Below, in pieces: positions 8,789 through 17,249 of a DNA stretch of 64,000 nucleotides (position 1 is the stretch's first letter; every line of letters begins with the position of its first letter). The DNA lies in contig JACPQR010000176.1 of the NCBI GenBank assembly GCA_016190375.1, positions 1 to 64,000 on the forward strand, read 5' to 3'. A program made the position numbers and the translations under genes. The DNA comes from Deltaproteobacteria bacterium (GTDB lineage: Bacteria > Myxococcota_A > Polyangia > JACPQR01). The notes beneath the pieces are model-generated. The model searched no databases, was not told where the DNA came from, and saw only the letters and a list, made by a program, of their open reading frames with translations.

Positions 8789-9291
8789 ACGTCGCAGTCA
8801 CCAACACGTCCCCGGTCATCGCTCTGTGGCGGGTCGAGGCGCTTCACCTGCTCGCCGAGCTGTTCGGGCGCGTCATCGTGCCTGCGGACGTGTCCGCCGA
8901 GCTTCTCGCCCGAGACGATGCGATTCACGAGGCCCTGTTCGAGTTCGGTCACCTGGAGTTCGGTGTCCTCCCCACCCGGATCGTTCTGCCTGGGCTGGGG
9001 CTCGGCGAGTCGTCGGCGATCGAGATCGCGCGGCGTACTCCCGACTCCATCGTCGTCCTCGACGATTCTCGGGCCCGGAAGACGGCACGCGAGCTCGGGT
9101 TGACAGTGACAGGGACCATCGGGGTGCTCATGAGCGCCAAGCGACGCGGCCTCGTCCGGGAGATCCGGCCGCTCGCATTGCGGCTTCGTGCTCAGGGCTT
9201 CCATCTGCGGCCGGACCTCGTGGACCAGGCCCTCGCGAGCGTCGGCGAGCGACCGATATCACCCGGGCCCAAGGCGCGGAAGCCGAAGTAG
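8773..9291 (+). CDS. DUF3368 PIN-like protein, putative toxin
   Basis: 172 residues from GTG. It matches the DUF3368/COG2405 PIN-fold family: VTNTSPVIALWRV at the start, VIVPADVSAELL, LGLGESSAIEIAR, VVLDDSRARKTARELGLTV and TGTIGVLMSAKRRGLV. PIN enzymes are Mg2+-dependent RNases. The first catalytic acid, usually Asp in the DTSPLI motif, is Asn here (N11), which would weaken or abolish activity; the Glu and two Asp of the later motifs remain. It overlaps the upstream helical gene and ends 20 bp before the AbiEi-like remnant on the other strand. Confidence 0.8.
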   Translation: MGRRLNVAVTNTSPVIALWRVEALHLLAELFGRVIVPADVSAELLARDDAIHEALFEFGHLEFGVLPTRIVLPGLGLGESSAIEIARRTPDSIVVLDDSRARKTARELGLTVTGTIGVLMSAKRRGLVREIRPLALRLRAQGFHLRPDLVDQALASVGERPISPGPKARKPK

Positions 9292-9310
9292 CGGGTCCCG
9301 AAAGGCGAGA

Positions 9311-9988
9311 TTACGCCACTTCAGAACTGGCCGGGCCCGCCGAGTCTATCGAGGACGGCCCTCGACCACTCGCCAGCGCCGTCGAGGATGTCCTGCTTCT
9401 TGATCGCCGGCCGTCCCCGAGGTCCACGTTGACGCGAAGTCCCAATCGCTTGCTGATGTGGCCCTTCCGTCGGACTGAGGCGTCCACCGCGACGATTCCG
9501 GTGGATCGCTGTTCGAGACAAGCGCGGACGAGGTCGGGGGCGTCGAGCGCGTGCGTCTCGGTCAGGAGACCGAGCCGTTTGTAGGCGACGCCCCGGTTCA
9601 CCTGGGCCATGCGCCTCAACAGCGCGCTCTGGTTCCATTCGTCGCCCTCGCGGTACGACCGCAACACGTCGGCCAGGTGACGCACACCGCCCAGCCAGGC
9701 CGGCGCCGTCAACGCATCATCCGCGATCGTCAGCTCCCGATCCGAGACGCCCACGTGCTCGCTTCCTCGCCACACCATCGTCGAGGCGTCCAGGCGGGTC
9801 TTCGCCACCTTCGCGAGCCGATACTCGGCGGCCTGAACGGTCGTGCGGCTCGACCTCACCGTCGCGGCGGTCACGACGAACGTCGATCGGAAGATCTGCT
9901 CGCTAAGGCGGAAGATCGTCCAGACCGCGCTCGCGAATCCGTGACGCCGGATCTCGTCGTTCCACCTTGTGGATAGTCTGTGAATCAC
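9311..9988 (-). pseudogene. AbiEi-like antitoxin/regulator remnant
   Basis: The central part (EYRLAKVAKTRLD, LTIADDALTAPAWLGGVRHLADVL, AYKRLGLLTE) resembles the C-terminal domain of AbiEi/COG5340 proteins, antitoxins of type IV systems. The first 29 residues are encoded by the 42-bp repeat and sequence beyond it, so the true 5' half is missing. Near 9410 the frame seems to shift: the +1 frame continues sensibly (RGRPAIKKQDILDGAGEWSR to LGGPGQF) while the listed frame becomes Ser/Arg-rich. No AbiEii nucleotidyltransferase is beside it. Confidence 0.5.
9909..9950 (+). repeat. 42-bp direct repeat, right copy
   Basis: Partner of 7617-7658 (41 of 42 identical). It again encodes RKIVQTALANP followed by TGA in the plus orientation, but no ankyrin gene precedes it, so it is a duplicated boundary and not part of an intact gene. 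It marks the right edge of the 2.25-kb inserted segment. From 9989 to 10131 I see nothing. Confidence 0.8.
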
Positions 9989-10131
9989 GCGACGACCATG
10001 GGTGGATTCGCCCCTGACCGACAGCGGTCACCAGGCAGTTAACCAGGCGAGATTCTTGACGTCTGGGACCCACAACCGCTCTCGGCCCGTTCCCGTGGGT
10101 GTCCTCGCGCACATTCCACAGGACGAGCGCC

Positions 10132-12117
10132 TCACGCGATCGGGGCCTGGCCTCGAACCGGCCAGCTCCCGAGGTCGGCGAGCAGGTCACCCTTGCCGAG
10201 CAGGGACTCCGCTCCAGCCTGGTCGAGGATGATCCGGGACTCGAGGCCGGATGCGGTCTTGAGGGCGATCTTGCCGGGCAGGTTCGCCTTGATGGATCCC
10301 GGAACGCTGTCCCTGGTCGGACGCTGCGTCGCGAGCACCAGGTGGATCCCCGCTGCGCGGGCCTTCGCGCCGAGCCGCCGCACCAGCGCGATGAACGGCT
10401 CACGGGTCTCCTTCGACGCCACGAGGTCCTGGAACTCGTCCACGACGACGACCTCGAGAGGGATCCGCTCCCGTCCCTGCCGGACCTCTTCGAGCTCGAC
10501 GACGCTCTGCACTGCCTCCTCCTCCAGGATGCGGTAGCGATCCTCCATCTGCTCGACCAGCCCCTCGAGGACGGGCAACGTCTCGGCCACGTCGTGGCAG
10601 ACGGGCCCGGACAGATGCGCGGCGAGCCCGACCGCCAGCCGTCCGAACGAAACGCGCTTGGGATCGATCAGCGTGAACCGGACGGCGGAGGGCGGATGGA
10701 AGTGCGCGAGGCTCGTCACGATCGACCTGAGGAGCACCGATTTGCCGCTGCCGGTGGCGCCCCCGACGAGCAGGTGGCACGAGGACGGATCGGAGAGGTC
10801 CCCGCAGACGACCTCGCCGTCGACCGCCTCTCCGATCACGAATCGCCCAGGCCGCTCCCGCAGCCAGTCCGCCCTGTCCGCGATGAGGTCCGAGAGGACC
10901 ACCGTGCGAGGCCGCCTCCGCTCCGCGCGGAAGAAGCGCAGGCCGCCCTTCTTCTCGTAGGCAGCCGTGACGCCGTCCTCCGCGGCGAGCCGGTGCACGA
11001 CGTCCTTGGCCGCGCGGTCGATGCGCCCGATGGAGCCTGCCGCGACCGACACCTCGACCTGGATTATCCGCGCGCCCACCACGGGCGGCTTCGCGTGGGG
11101 CGAGCCGACCCCTTGCTGCCTCAGGATCCCGACGATCTTCGATCGGAGGCCCTCGGCCTCCTCCCGACCTTCCTCGTCGCGCCGTTCGCGACGCGGCGCC
11201 ATCGGCTCTGGCATCGCCGCCGGACGCAGGCCGCCCTGGGGCGCCGGCCTCGGTCTCGCCGCGTTCGAGGGAGGATCGTCGCGACTGGTCAGGTGCTCCG
11301 CGTAGACCTCGCGGCACTCGGCGCGTACCGGACACGCCGGGCAAAGATCGGTTCGATCGGTGGCCGGCGCCGAGCCCGGTCGCTCGACCCAGGCGGACAT
11401 GCGCCCGAGGAGCGGAACGAGGCGGCCGGCGACGAGCGCGTCCGCGGTCTCGCGCGCTAGCTGGGTTATCGTGAGGCCGGGGTTGAAGCGCAGGATCACC
11501 GGCACGGCGTCCAGATCGCGGCTCCGCGACAAGAGGAAGCGGTAAAGCGCGACCTGAGCTCGATCGAGCTCCTCGTTCGAGTCGTGGGTCAGCTTGTACT
11601 CGACGACCTCGGCTCGCGCGTCGCGCGGCGCGTACAGCGCGTCGATCCGTCCCGTGACCACCGCGACCTCGCCGCCGTCGAGCTCGACCGTCGTCTCGAG
11701 CCCCACCTCGGCCTCGGCGACGAGCGCGGCGATCGCCCGCCGAGGAGGCTCGTCGCCCTTCGCGATCCGTGCGGCCAGGTACGCCGCGAGCTGGCGCAAC
11801 GCCTCGGCCAGATCGTCGACCTCCGCGGGCATCGAGGCGTAGCCGGGATCGGTCTCGAGCTCTCGCGCGCCCAGCTCGAGGATCCACCGCGAAAGGGCCG
11901 CCTCGATCGCCTCCGTCGCGCACCCCGGCGCCAGATCGAGCACCTGCGGCGGCGGGCCATCGACGGCGCGCGCGAAGGCCTCGACGATTCGATGGAACGC
12001 GGAGCCGAGCGCCGAGGCGCCGAGCGGGAACGCGACCTGCCGGCCCCTGAGCCGCCCGAGCGCGAATACGCGCGGGCAACGCAACGCGTTGCGGATCTCG
12101 GTGACCGACGCGTTCAC
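10132..12117 (-). CDS. Four-Cys PD-(D/E)XK nuclease fused to FtsK translocase
   Basis: 661 residues. Residues 1-275 form a RecB/Cas4-type nuclease: C14, H42, D159 in GRID, E173-Y-K175 and Q188/Y192, plus C259, C262 and C268, which with C14 can hold a 4Fe-4S cluster. After a Pro/Arg linker (about 280-320) residues 321-661 are an FtsK/SpoIIIE motor: IDPKRVSFGRLA, Walker A GATGSGKS (453-460), Walker B VVVVDEFQD (D560, E561), LATQRP, and the usual LLGKGDLL ending, without a DNA-reading gamma domain or membrane segment. GTG start, shared with the TGA of the upstream ATPase gene, SD GGAGG. Likely pumps and cuts DNA; a defence role is inferred. Confidence 0.88.
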   Translation of the reverse strand: MNASVTEIRNALRCPRVFALGRLRGRQVAFPLGASALGSAFHRIVEAFARAVDGPPPQVLDLAPGCATEAIEAALSRWILELGARELETDPGYASMPAEVDDLAEALRQLAAYLAARIAKGDEPPRRAIAALVAEAEVGLETTVELDGGEVAVVTGRIDALYAPRDARAEVVEYKLTHDSNEELDRAQVALYRFLLSRSRDLDAVPVILRFNPGLTITQLARETADALVAGRLVPLLGRMSAWVERPGSAPATDRTDLCPACPVRAECREVYAEHLTSRDDPPSNAARPRPAPQGGLRPAAMPEPMAPRRERRDEEGREEAEGLRSKIVGILRQQGVGSPHAKPPVVGARIIQVEVSVAAGSIGRIDRAAKDVVHRLAAEDGVTAAYEKKGGLRFFRAERRRPRTVVLSDLIADRADWLRERPGRFVIGEAVDGEVVCGDLSDPSSCHLLVGGATGSGKSVLLRSIVTSLAHFHPPSAVRFTLIDPKRVSFGRLAVGLAAHLSGPVCHDVAETLPVLEGLVEQMEDRYRILEEEAVQSVVELEEVRQGRERIPLEVVVVDEFQDLVASKETREPFIALVRRLGAKARAAGIHLVLATQRPTRDSVPGSIKANLPGKIALKTASGLESRIILDQAGAESLLGKGDLLADLGSWPVRGQAPIA

Positions 12118-14081
12118 GTCCCCTCCGACAGCCACACGATCGCGCTGCCGAACCAGCGCACGCGCGCGCCGAGCCCCCGGAGCTCGTCCACGACCTTCCG
12201 GCGCGTCAGCTCGGGGTCGCGCCGCCGCGCCTCCCGGACCACGCGGTCCACGCTGGCCAGACGCAGCGCGCCGAGGACCTCGAGCGCGACGCCGGCAGGA
12301 ACGGGCCGAGGGCTCGGCGACGGCACCGACCGCGGTGGGCGCTCGGGCTCGGGCAGGGCCCGTCCGAGCGCGGCCGCGACGCTCGACCAGTCCTCGATCC
12401 CGAGCGCGCGGCTTGCCCAGCTCCGCACGACCTCTTCGGGGATCGGCCGCCCGTCCCGGCCCGCGAGATCTTGCGAGCGCGCCGACGCGAGGAGCTCCTT
12501 GAGGCCGACGAGCCGGGCGACCTCCGCCGGCGCGAGCTCCAGCCAATGCGCCCCCGGCTGCAGGCGGAAGCTCTCGAGGCAGGTCGACACCTTCCTCCAG
12601 GTCGGCGGGAACGAGCGCGCCGCCTCGCGCACCGCCAGGACCGGACCCGATCGCGTGGCCTGAGCGGCGCGCTCGAGCGTCGCCGCCGCCGATCTCCAGT
12701 GCGCTTCCTGGACGACGAAGACGCTCAGGGCGCCCGCCCCCGTCTCGAGGCGCAAGCCGTGCCCGCGACCGCCGGGCGTCCGTACCTGGACCCCGGGGAG
12801 CAGGCGGAAAGCCACGCAGAGCCCGCTCGCGAGCCGCTCGGCGTCGAGCCCGCGGCCGTCACTCTCGGCGCGCTCCATCTCTGCGCGCGCTGCCGCCAGG
12901 CATCCGAGCCAGAGCTCCTCGAGCCGATCGTCGACCTCGTCGGGAGGAGCTTCCCTCCGATCGCCGACCTCGCCCGAGCGGGTGAGGGCCTCGCGGCAGG
13001 CGATCATGAGCATCCGCGGCGTGACGCCGCGATCCGTGCGCCATGCCTCCCACTCTCCGGCAGCGAAAGGCCAGGGCATGGGGCGTCGTTCCGCATCGGA
13101 GAGACGGGCGACCCACGCGTCGCGGAGCGCGGCGCGCTGGTCGGGCGTCGGCAGCTCGAGCGGGAGCAGCCGCGCCTGGAGGCGCGACTTCTCGGAATCC
13201 GACAGCGCGGGCCCGATGCGCCGGTCCCACTCCGCGTCGAGCGCCATCTGGACGAGCACGAGCCCGCGCACCGTGTCGTGCAGCTCGCAGACGAGCCTGG
13301 CGTGCGCGTGGATGCGGCCCGTGCCCCCGTCGTCGTCGACGAGGTTCTCGAGCTGATCGAACACCAGCACGATTGGAGTCGTGTGGGCCGCGAGGATCGC
13401 CAGCGTCCTCAGCGCGGGCAAGACGCTCGCCTCCGGGAGCGGCTCCTTGAGGCGGAGCCGCTCGAGCTGGCCGGCGTCCGGCTCTCGGCCCGACAGCCAC
13501 GCGAGCGCGGCCCTGCGATCGGCAGGTGCAAGGAACGGGAGCCTGAGGAAGCGCTCGAGCCAGCCGAGCTCGACCTCCGGGAATGCCTCCTCGAACCATT
13601 CGAGCGCGGCCCCGACGAGCACCTCGCGGTCGGCCACGCCGGCGCCGCGCAGATCGTCCAGAGAGGCCTTGGCGAACCGCAGCCCCGGCCCCGTGACGAG
13701 GGCGTGCATGGCGCCGACGACCAGGTCGATCTGCCGGTCGCTCGAGCCGATGGCCTTGCGCTGCAGCGCGTCCATGCACGCCGCGAGGACGAGGCGCGGC
13801 GAAGGTTCTGCGGCGATCTCCGGCCGCAAGAGGACGAAGGCCGCTCTCGTGCCGCAGCGCCGCCTCAGCCTCGCGAACAGGTGCGTCTTGCCGGATCCCG
13901 CGGGCCCGAGCACGAGGTAGCTCCTCGCGAAAAGAACGTCCGGCCCGCCCGCGGCCTCGTCGCGGACGAGGTCGATTGCATCGAGGAGCGCCGAGGTGGC
14001 GAGCGAGTTCAAGGACTCGACATCGACCAGGTCGCTCGTCCAGGCATCGGCGTGCTCGTGGTCGAACGGGCTCGTCAACAT
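12114..14081 (-). CDS. AAA-type P-loop ATPase of the nuclease operon
   Basis: 655 residues from the ATG at 14081, chosen over 14138 because GAGG lies just upstream and the gap to the preceding gene is then 7 bp. Walker A GPAGSGKT at 59-66; Walker B IVLVFDQLENL with D242; the body resembles KAP/STAND-like or DptF-like large ATPases in size, but no specific family is recognised. The C-terminal 60 residues (VDRVVREARRRDPELTRRKV to WFGSAIVWL) look like a winged helix. Its TGA overlaps the GTG of the nuclease-FtsK gene, so the two products are made together, probably as subunits of one machine. Confidence 0.8.
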   Translation of the reverse strand: MLTSPFDHEHADAWTSDLVDVESLNSLATSALLDAIDLVRDEAAGGPDVLFARSYLVLGPAGSGKTHLFARLRRRCGTRAAFVLLRPEIAAEPSPRLVLAACMDALQRKAIGSSDRQIDLVVGAMHALVTGPGLRFAKASLDDLRGAGVADREVLVGAALEWFEEAFPEVELGWLERFLRLPFLAPADRRAALAWLSGREPDAGQLERLRLKEPLPEASVLPALRTLAILAAHTTPIVLVFDQLENLVDDDGGTGRIHAHARLVCELHDTVRGLVLVQMALDAEWDRRIGPALSDSEKSRLQARLLPLELPTPDQRAALRDAWVARLSDAERRPMPWPFAAGEWEAWRTDRGVTPRMLMIACREALTRSGEVGDRREAPPDEVDDRLEELWLGCLAAARAEMERAESDGRGLDAERLASGLCVAFRLLPGVQVRTPGGRGHGLRLETGAGALSVFVVQEAHWRSAAATLERAAQATRSGPVLAVREAARSFPPTWRKVSTCLESFRLQPGAHWLELAPAEVARLVGLKELLASARSQDLAGRDGRPIPEEVVRSWASRALGIEDWSSVAAALGRALPEPERPPRSVPSPSPRPVPAGVALEVLGALRLASVDRVVREARRRDPELTRRKVVDELRGLGARVRWFGSAIVWLSEGT

Positions 14082-14088
14082 GGATCCC

Positions 14089-14955
14089 TCATCGCTCGGT
14101 TCGCCGGACGTAGGAGAGGACGGCGCCGTTCGGGGCACGCGGGCAGAGCGAGGCTTCCTCGGCCGTCAGGAGCCCGACTCCGCTCTCGGGGCGCAGCTCG
14201 AGGCGGCCCTCGCGCTCGGCCTGCTCGAGGACGGCCCGCAACGTCGCCGCCGAGACGCGGCCGTCGAGCGCGCGCGCGACCCGCGGGATGAACACGAGCG
14301 GCATCGACGGCGACTCGAGGCGCGCCACCGCCGCGAGCACCGTGTCCACCGGGTCGGCGGCCGGGCCCGACCGCCCCGGCCGTTCGTGCGAGTCCGCGGC
14401 TCGACGCGGCCCGACATCGAACCGGCCGATGCAATCCGCCACATCCGCCCTCCACAGCGAACGAGGAGGCTGGCCCTTGCGTGCCCGTGTGCGCTTGAGG
14501 AGCGCGCCGAGCTCCTTGGCGACCTCCGCGAGGACGCCGAGCTCCCCGTCCGAGAGCACGTCCCGGGTCGGCCGCGAGAGTCGGTCCTTGCCGTCGCGAA
14601 CCACGACCCGGGCACGCCCGGTGGAGACCAGCTCCGCCACGACGAGCTTGACCTCCGCAACCGGTCCGGCCCCGGCGAGTCGCTTCTTGAGTGCGGAGAG
14701 GGGGGATATCGAGACGATCCGCTCGCGATCGAGCAGATCCTCGAGCTGCTTGGCCAGCGGAACGCGCACGAACCTCCCCGTCCGCTCGAGCCCCCGCCGC
14801 GCCAGCCCATCGAAGAGGCGCGCCTGCGCCCCGCGCGCCAGCTTCAGGGGAGAAGCCGCGCTCGCGAGGATCGCACCGGACCTGCGCACGCGCGCCTCCA
14901 CCTCCTCGACGAGCCCGTCGGGCAGCTCCTCGATCGCGCGAGCTCGCCCAGCCAT
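14089..14955 (-). CDS. Unknown winged-helix-like protein, first gene of operon
   Basis: 288 residues, basic and helical. The C-terminal 80 residues (LVFIPRVARALDGRVSAATL, VLEQAEREGRLELRPESGVG) read as a helix-turn-helix plus beta wing, as in DNA-binding or protein-docking winged helices; a similar but weaker pattern occurs around residues 85-125. The middle has an Arg/Lys-rich linker. No catalytic motif is visible. It starts the operon that continues with the ATPase and nuclease-FtsK genes, so it may be the substrate adaptor. I do not recognise the family. Confidence 0.65.
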   Translation of the reverse strand: MAGRARAIEELPDGLVEEVEARVRRSGAILASAASPLKLARGAQARLFDGLARRGLERTGRFVRVPLAKQLEDLLDRERIVSISPLSALKKRLAGAGPVAEVKLVVAELVSTGRARVVVRDGKDRLSRPTRDVLSDGELGVLAEVAKELGALLKRTRARKGQPPRSLWRADVADCIGRFDVGPRRAADSHERPGRSGPAADPVDTVLAAVARLESPSMPLVFIPRVARALDGRVSAATLRAVLEQAEREGRLELRPESGVGLLTAEEASLCPRAPNGAVLSYVRRTER

Positions 14956-14998
14956 GGCCGCCGAGCGTGCCCCTCCTCGCCGCCGACTGCAAGGCCGG

Positions 14999-15769
14999 TC
15001 AGGCTCGGCGCTTCCGCGATCCCGGACGAGCCCGAATGCGGGGCTGGACGTCCACGACGACGCGGCGGGGATCGAGCGGAGTCGTCGCCTCGTCGGGGTA
15101 CCCGTGCGGGTTGCACAGGACGCGCGTCTTGCCGCAGACGTAGTCGCAACGGACGTGCGTGTGACCGTGCACCCAGAGCGCGGCGCCCGAGCGGCGCACG
15201 GTCTCCTCCACGTCCGCCACGAAGAAGCGGTTGAGCGGGTTTCCCACGAACGGCGGAGCGACGCTTCGATTCGACGGCATGTGGTGCGTCACCACTACGT
15301 CGGAGCGCGGCGCCTGCACCGCGAGGAAGCCCTCGGCCCGCCGGTTCTGCTCGTACACCCACGGCACGAAGCCGGCGATCGCGGAGAAGTCCGACATCAT
15401 GTGCGCCCAGCGGCGGTTCTCGGGGTCCGCCTCGAACCAGAGGGTCGCTCCGGCGAAACGCACGCCGTCGATCTCCGCGGTCGAGCAGTCGAGCCAGTGA
15501 AGGTTCTGCAGGCGCTCTGCGAGGACGCGCATGCGCTCGTCCACCTCTTCGGGAGACGAGTGGTAGTACTCGTGGTTTCCGAGCACGTACACCACTTGAC
15601 GGAATCTCACGCAGAGTGCCCGGAGCGCCTCGCCCACCAGACCTCCGGTCGCCAGGTCGCCCGCCACGACGAGCACATCGATGCCGGACGTGTCGAGAGA
15701 GTCGAGGAGCCCGCGCCCCCCGTCCGCGTGGAACTCGACGTGAAGATCGCTCGTGACGAGGAGCTTCAT
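14999..15769 (-). CDS. Metallophosphoesterase
   Basis: 256 residues. Calcineurin-like phosphoesterase with all metal motifs: SDLHVEFH (D, H), VVAGDLATGG (GD), LGNHEYYH (GNHE), VVTHHMPS (H) and WVHGHTHVRCDY (GHTH). Hydrolyses a phosphomono- or diester; the substrate is not known. The start at 15769 (MKLLVTSDLH) gives the standard N-terminus; the open frame upstream crosses REP-like repeats and is rejected. It ends 43 bp before the winged-helix gene on the same strand and might be co-transcribed with that operon. Confidence 0.88.
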   Translation of the reverse strand: MKLLVTSDLHVEFHADGGRGLLDSLDTSGIDVLVVAGDLATGGLVGEALRALCVRFRQVVYVLGNHEYYHSSPEEVDERMRVLAERLQNLHWLDCSTAEIDGVRFAGATLWFEADPENRRWAHMMSDFSAIAGFVPWVYEQNRRAEGFLAVQAPRSDVVVTHHMPSNRSVAPPFVGNPLNRFFVADVEETVRRSGAALWVHGHTHVRCDYVCGKTRVLCNPHGYPDEATTPLDPRRVVVDVQPRIRARPGSRKRRA

Positions 15770-15803
15770 GCCGCCAGCGCACCGTAGCACGGAGGAGCAC
15801 GGA

Positions 15804-15894
15804 GGGGACACGCACCCGATCGCCAACACGCTGAAGTCACTAACGTTTCAGACACAACCGCGCGTTTCGTGGTGATCCGCCTCCGGCCCGTCGG
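15804..15894 (+). repeat. REP-like repeat unit A
   Basis: 91 bp beginning GGGGACACGCACCCGATCGC and containing CAGACACAACCGCGCGTTTC. It is repeated almost exactly at 15916-16006 (88 of 91 identical) and, with a different centre, beside the RAYT gene at 25.1-26.1 kb. The conserved ends and variable middle are typical of REP/BIME elements mobilised by a RAYT. Together with unit B it fills most of the gene-free stretch 15770-16080. Confidence 0.85.
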
Positions 15895-15915
15895 AAAGGA
15901 ACGGCGGGGAACGGC

Positions 15916-16006
15916 GGGGACACGCACCCGATCGCCAACACGCTGAAGTCACTAACGTTTCAGGCACAACCGCGCGTTTCGTGGTGGTCCGCCTCCAGCC
16001 CGTCGG
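15916..16006 (+). repeat. REP-like repeat unit B
   Basis: Second, same-orientation copy of unit A, offset by 112 bp. Three mismatches separate A and B, so the duplication is recent. It ends 74 bp before the VWA lipoprotein gene and lies upstream of both flanking genes. Confidence 0.85.
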
Positions 16007-16080
16007 TCGAGCGACGGCGGAGTAGCCCTTGCGCGAACCATCGATCGCCGGCATCGTCGAACCTCGACGAGGAGGGCGTC

Positions 16081-17217
16081 ATGGTTCGCGAGCCCGGTCG
16101 GTCGGCAGCAGCGTTCGGGTGGCCGGTATTCGTGCTGCTGGCTTCGCTCGGGTGCGAGCCGCCCGTCACGGATCGAGACGCCGGTGCGGAGGCCGCCGAC
16201 GGCGGCGCGTGCTCGACGCCGCCACCGACCACTGCCGTCGACCTCCTGTTCATGATCGACAACTCGAGTTCGATGGGGCAGGAGCAGTCGTGTGCCTCTC
16301 AGGGGTTCACCGCCGCGCTGAGCACGCTCGTCGATCGCTCCGGCGATGGCGGGACGCCTGGCGAGGTGGCCGTGACGGACCTCCACATCGGTGTCGTCTC
16401 GAGCGACATGGGGACCGCGGGCTACTCGATCACGACCTGCCGGGAGCCGACCGACGGCGATGACGGCATGCTGCTCCACGAGCCCTCGACTCTGGTCGGC
16501 GGCTGCGACCCGAGCTATCCGACCTTCCTCTCCTGGAGCACCGGCGATGACACCGAGGCCCTCCAGTACGACTTCGACTGCATCTCGATCCTGGGAACCG
16601 GCGGCTGCGGCTTCGAGCAGCAGCTCGCCGCCGTCCGCGAGGCGCTGACTACCCACGCGGCGGGTGCGAACTCCGGCTTCCTGCGCGAAGACTCGGTTCT
16701 CGCCGTCGTCCTTCTGACCGACGAGGAGGACTGCTCCATCCGAACTGATGGCCCGACCGACATCTTCGACACTTCCACCGATCTCGGCCCCCTGAACCTC
16801 CGCTGCTTCAACCACCGCGATGAGTACGTCGAGCCGGTCTCCTCGTTCGTCAGCGACCTCGTGGCACTCCGCCCGTGCGCTCCAGAGCGCCTCGTGGTCG
16901 CAGCGATCGCAGGAATACCTCCCGACTCCGGCTGCAACCTCAGCGGGATGACCGACGCCGACTTCCAGTGCGTCCTGGACCATCCAGCGATGCAGGAGGT
17001 GATCGACGAAAGCCCCGCAGGGCAGGGCGAGCGCCTCACGCCGAGCTGCGACGTCCCGGGTCTCGGGCAGGCATTCCCGCCGCGCCGCATCGTCGAGCTC
17101 GTCCGCGGCGTACGCCGCGAGGGCGCCAGCGGCACCGTCCAGAGCATCTGCGACGCCGACCTCTCCCCGGCGATGCGGGAGATCGCCCGCGTCGTCCGAT
17201 CGCGCCTCGGCCGGTAG
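16081..17217 (+). CDS. VWA-domain lipoprotein
   Basis: 378 residues. Signal peptide with lipobox LLASLGC (Cys at about 25), then a von Willebrand factor A domain beginning DLLFMIDNSSSMG, the metal-ion-dependent adhesion site, followed by LHIGVVSSD and VLAVVLLTDEEDCS. Many Cys residues suggest disulfides outside the cytoplasm. Proteins of this build are common outer-membrane lipoproteins of myxobacteria; the ligand is unknown. It is followed at 33 bp by the antitoxin gene, but the products are unrelated. Confidence 0.88.
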   Translation: MVREPGRSAAAFGWPVFVLLASLGCEPPVTDRDAGAEAADGGACSTPPPTTAVDLLFMIDNSSSMGQEQSCASQGFTAALSTLVDRSGDGGTPGEVAVTDLHIGVVSSDMGTAGYSITTCREPTDGDDGMLLHEPSTLVGGCDPSYPTFLSWSTGDDTEALQYDFDCISILGTGGCGFEQQLAAVREALTTHAAGANSGFLREDSVLAVVLLTDEEDCSIRTDGPTDIFDTSTDLGPLNLRCFNHRDEYVEPVSSFVSDLVALRPCAPERLVVAAIAGIPPDSGCNLSGMTDADFQCVLDHPAMQEVIDESPAGQGERLTPSCDVPGLGQAFPPRRIVELVRGVRREGASGTVQSICDADLSPAMREIARVVRSRLGR

Positions 17218-17249
17218 CACCCAGGCACGCACTACTTCCTGGAACTACC

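Noticed and set aside
12114..14955. BREX, DISARM or Dnd operon assignment
   Set aside because: No methylase, PglZ phosphatase, DndABCDE or DrmAB-like gene lies nearby and the ATPase does not show BrxC-specific length; only a functional analogy is possible.
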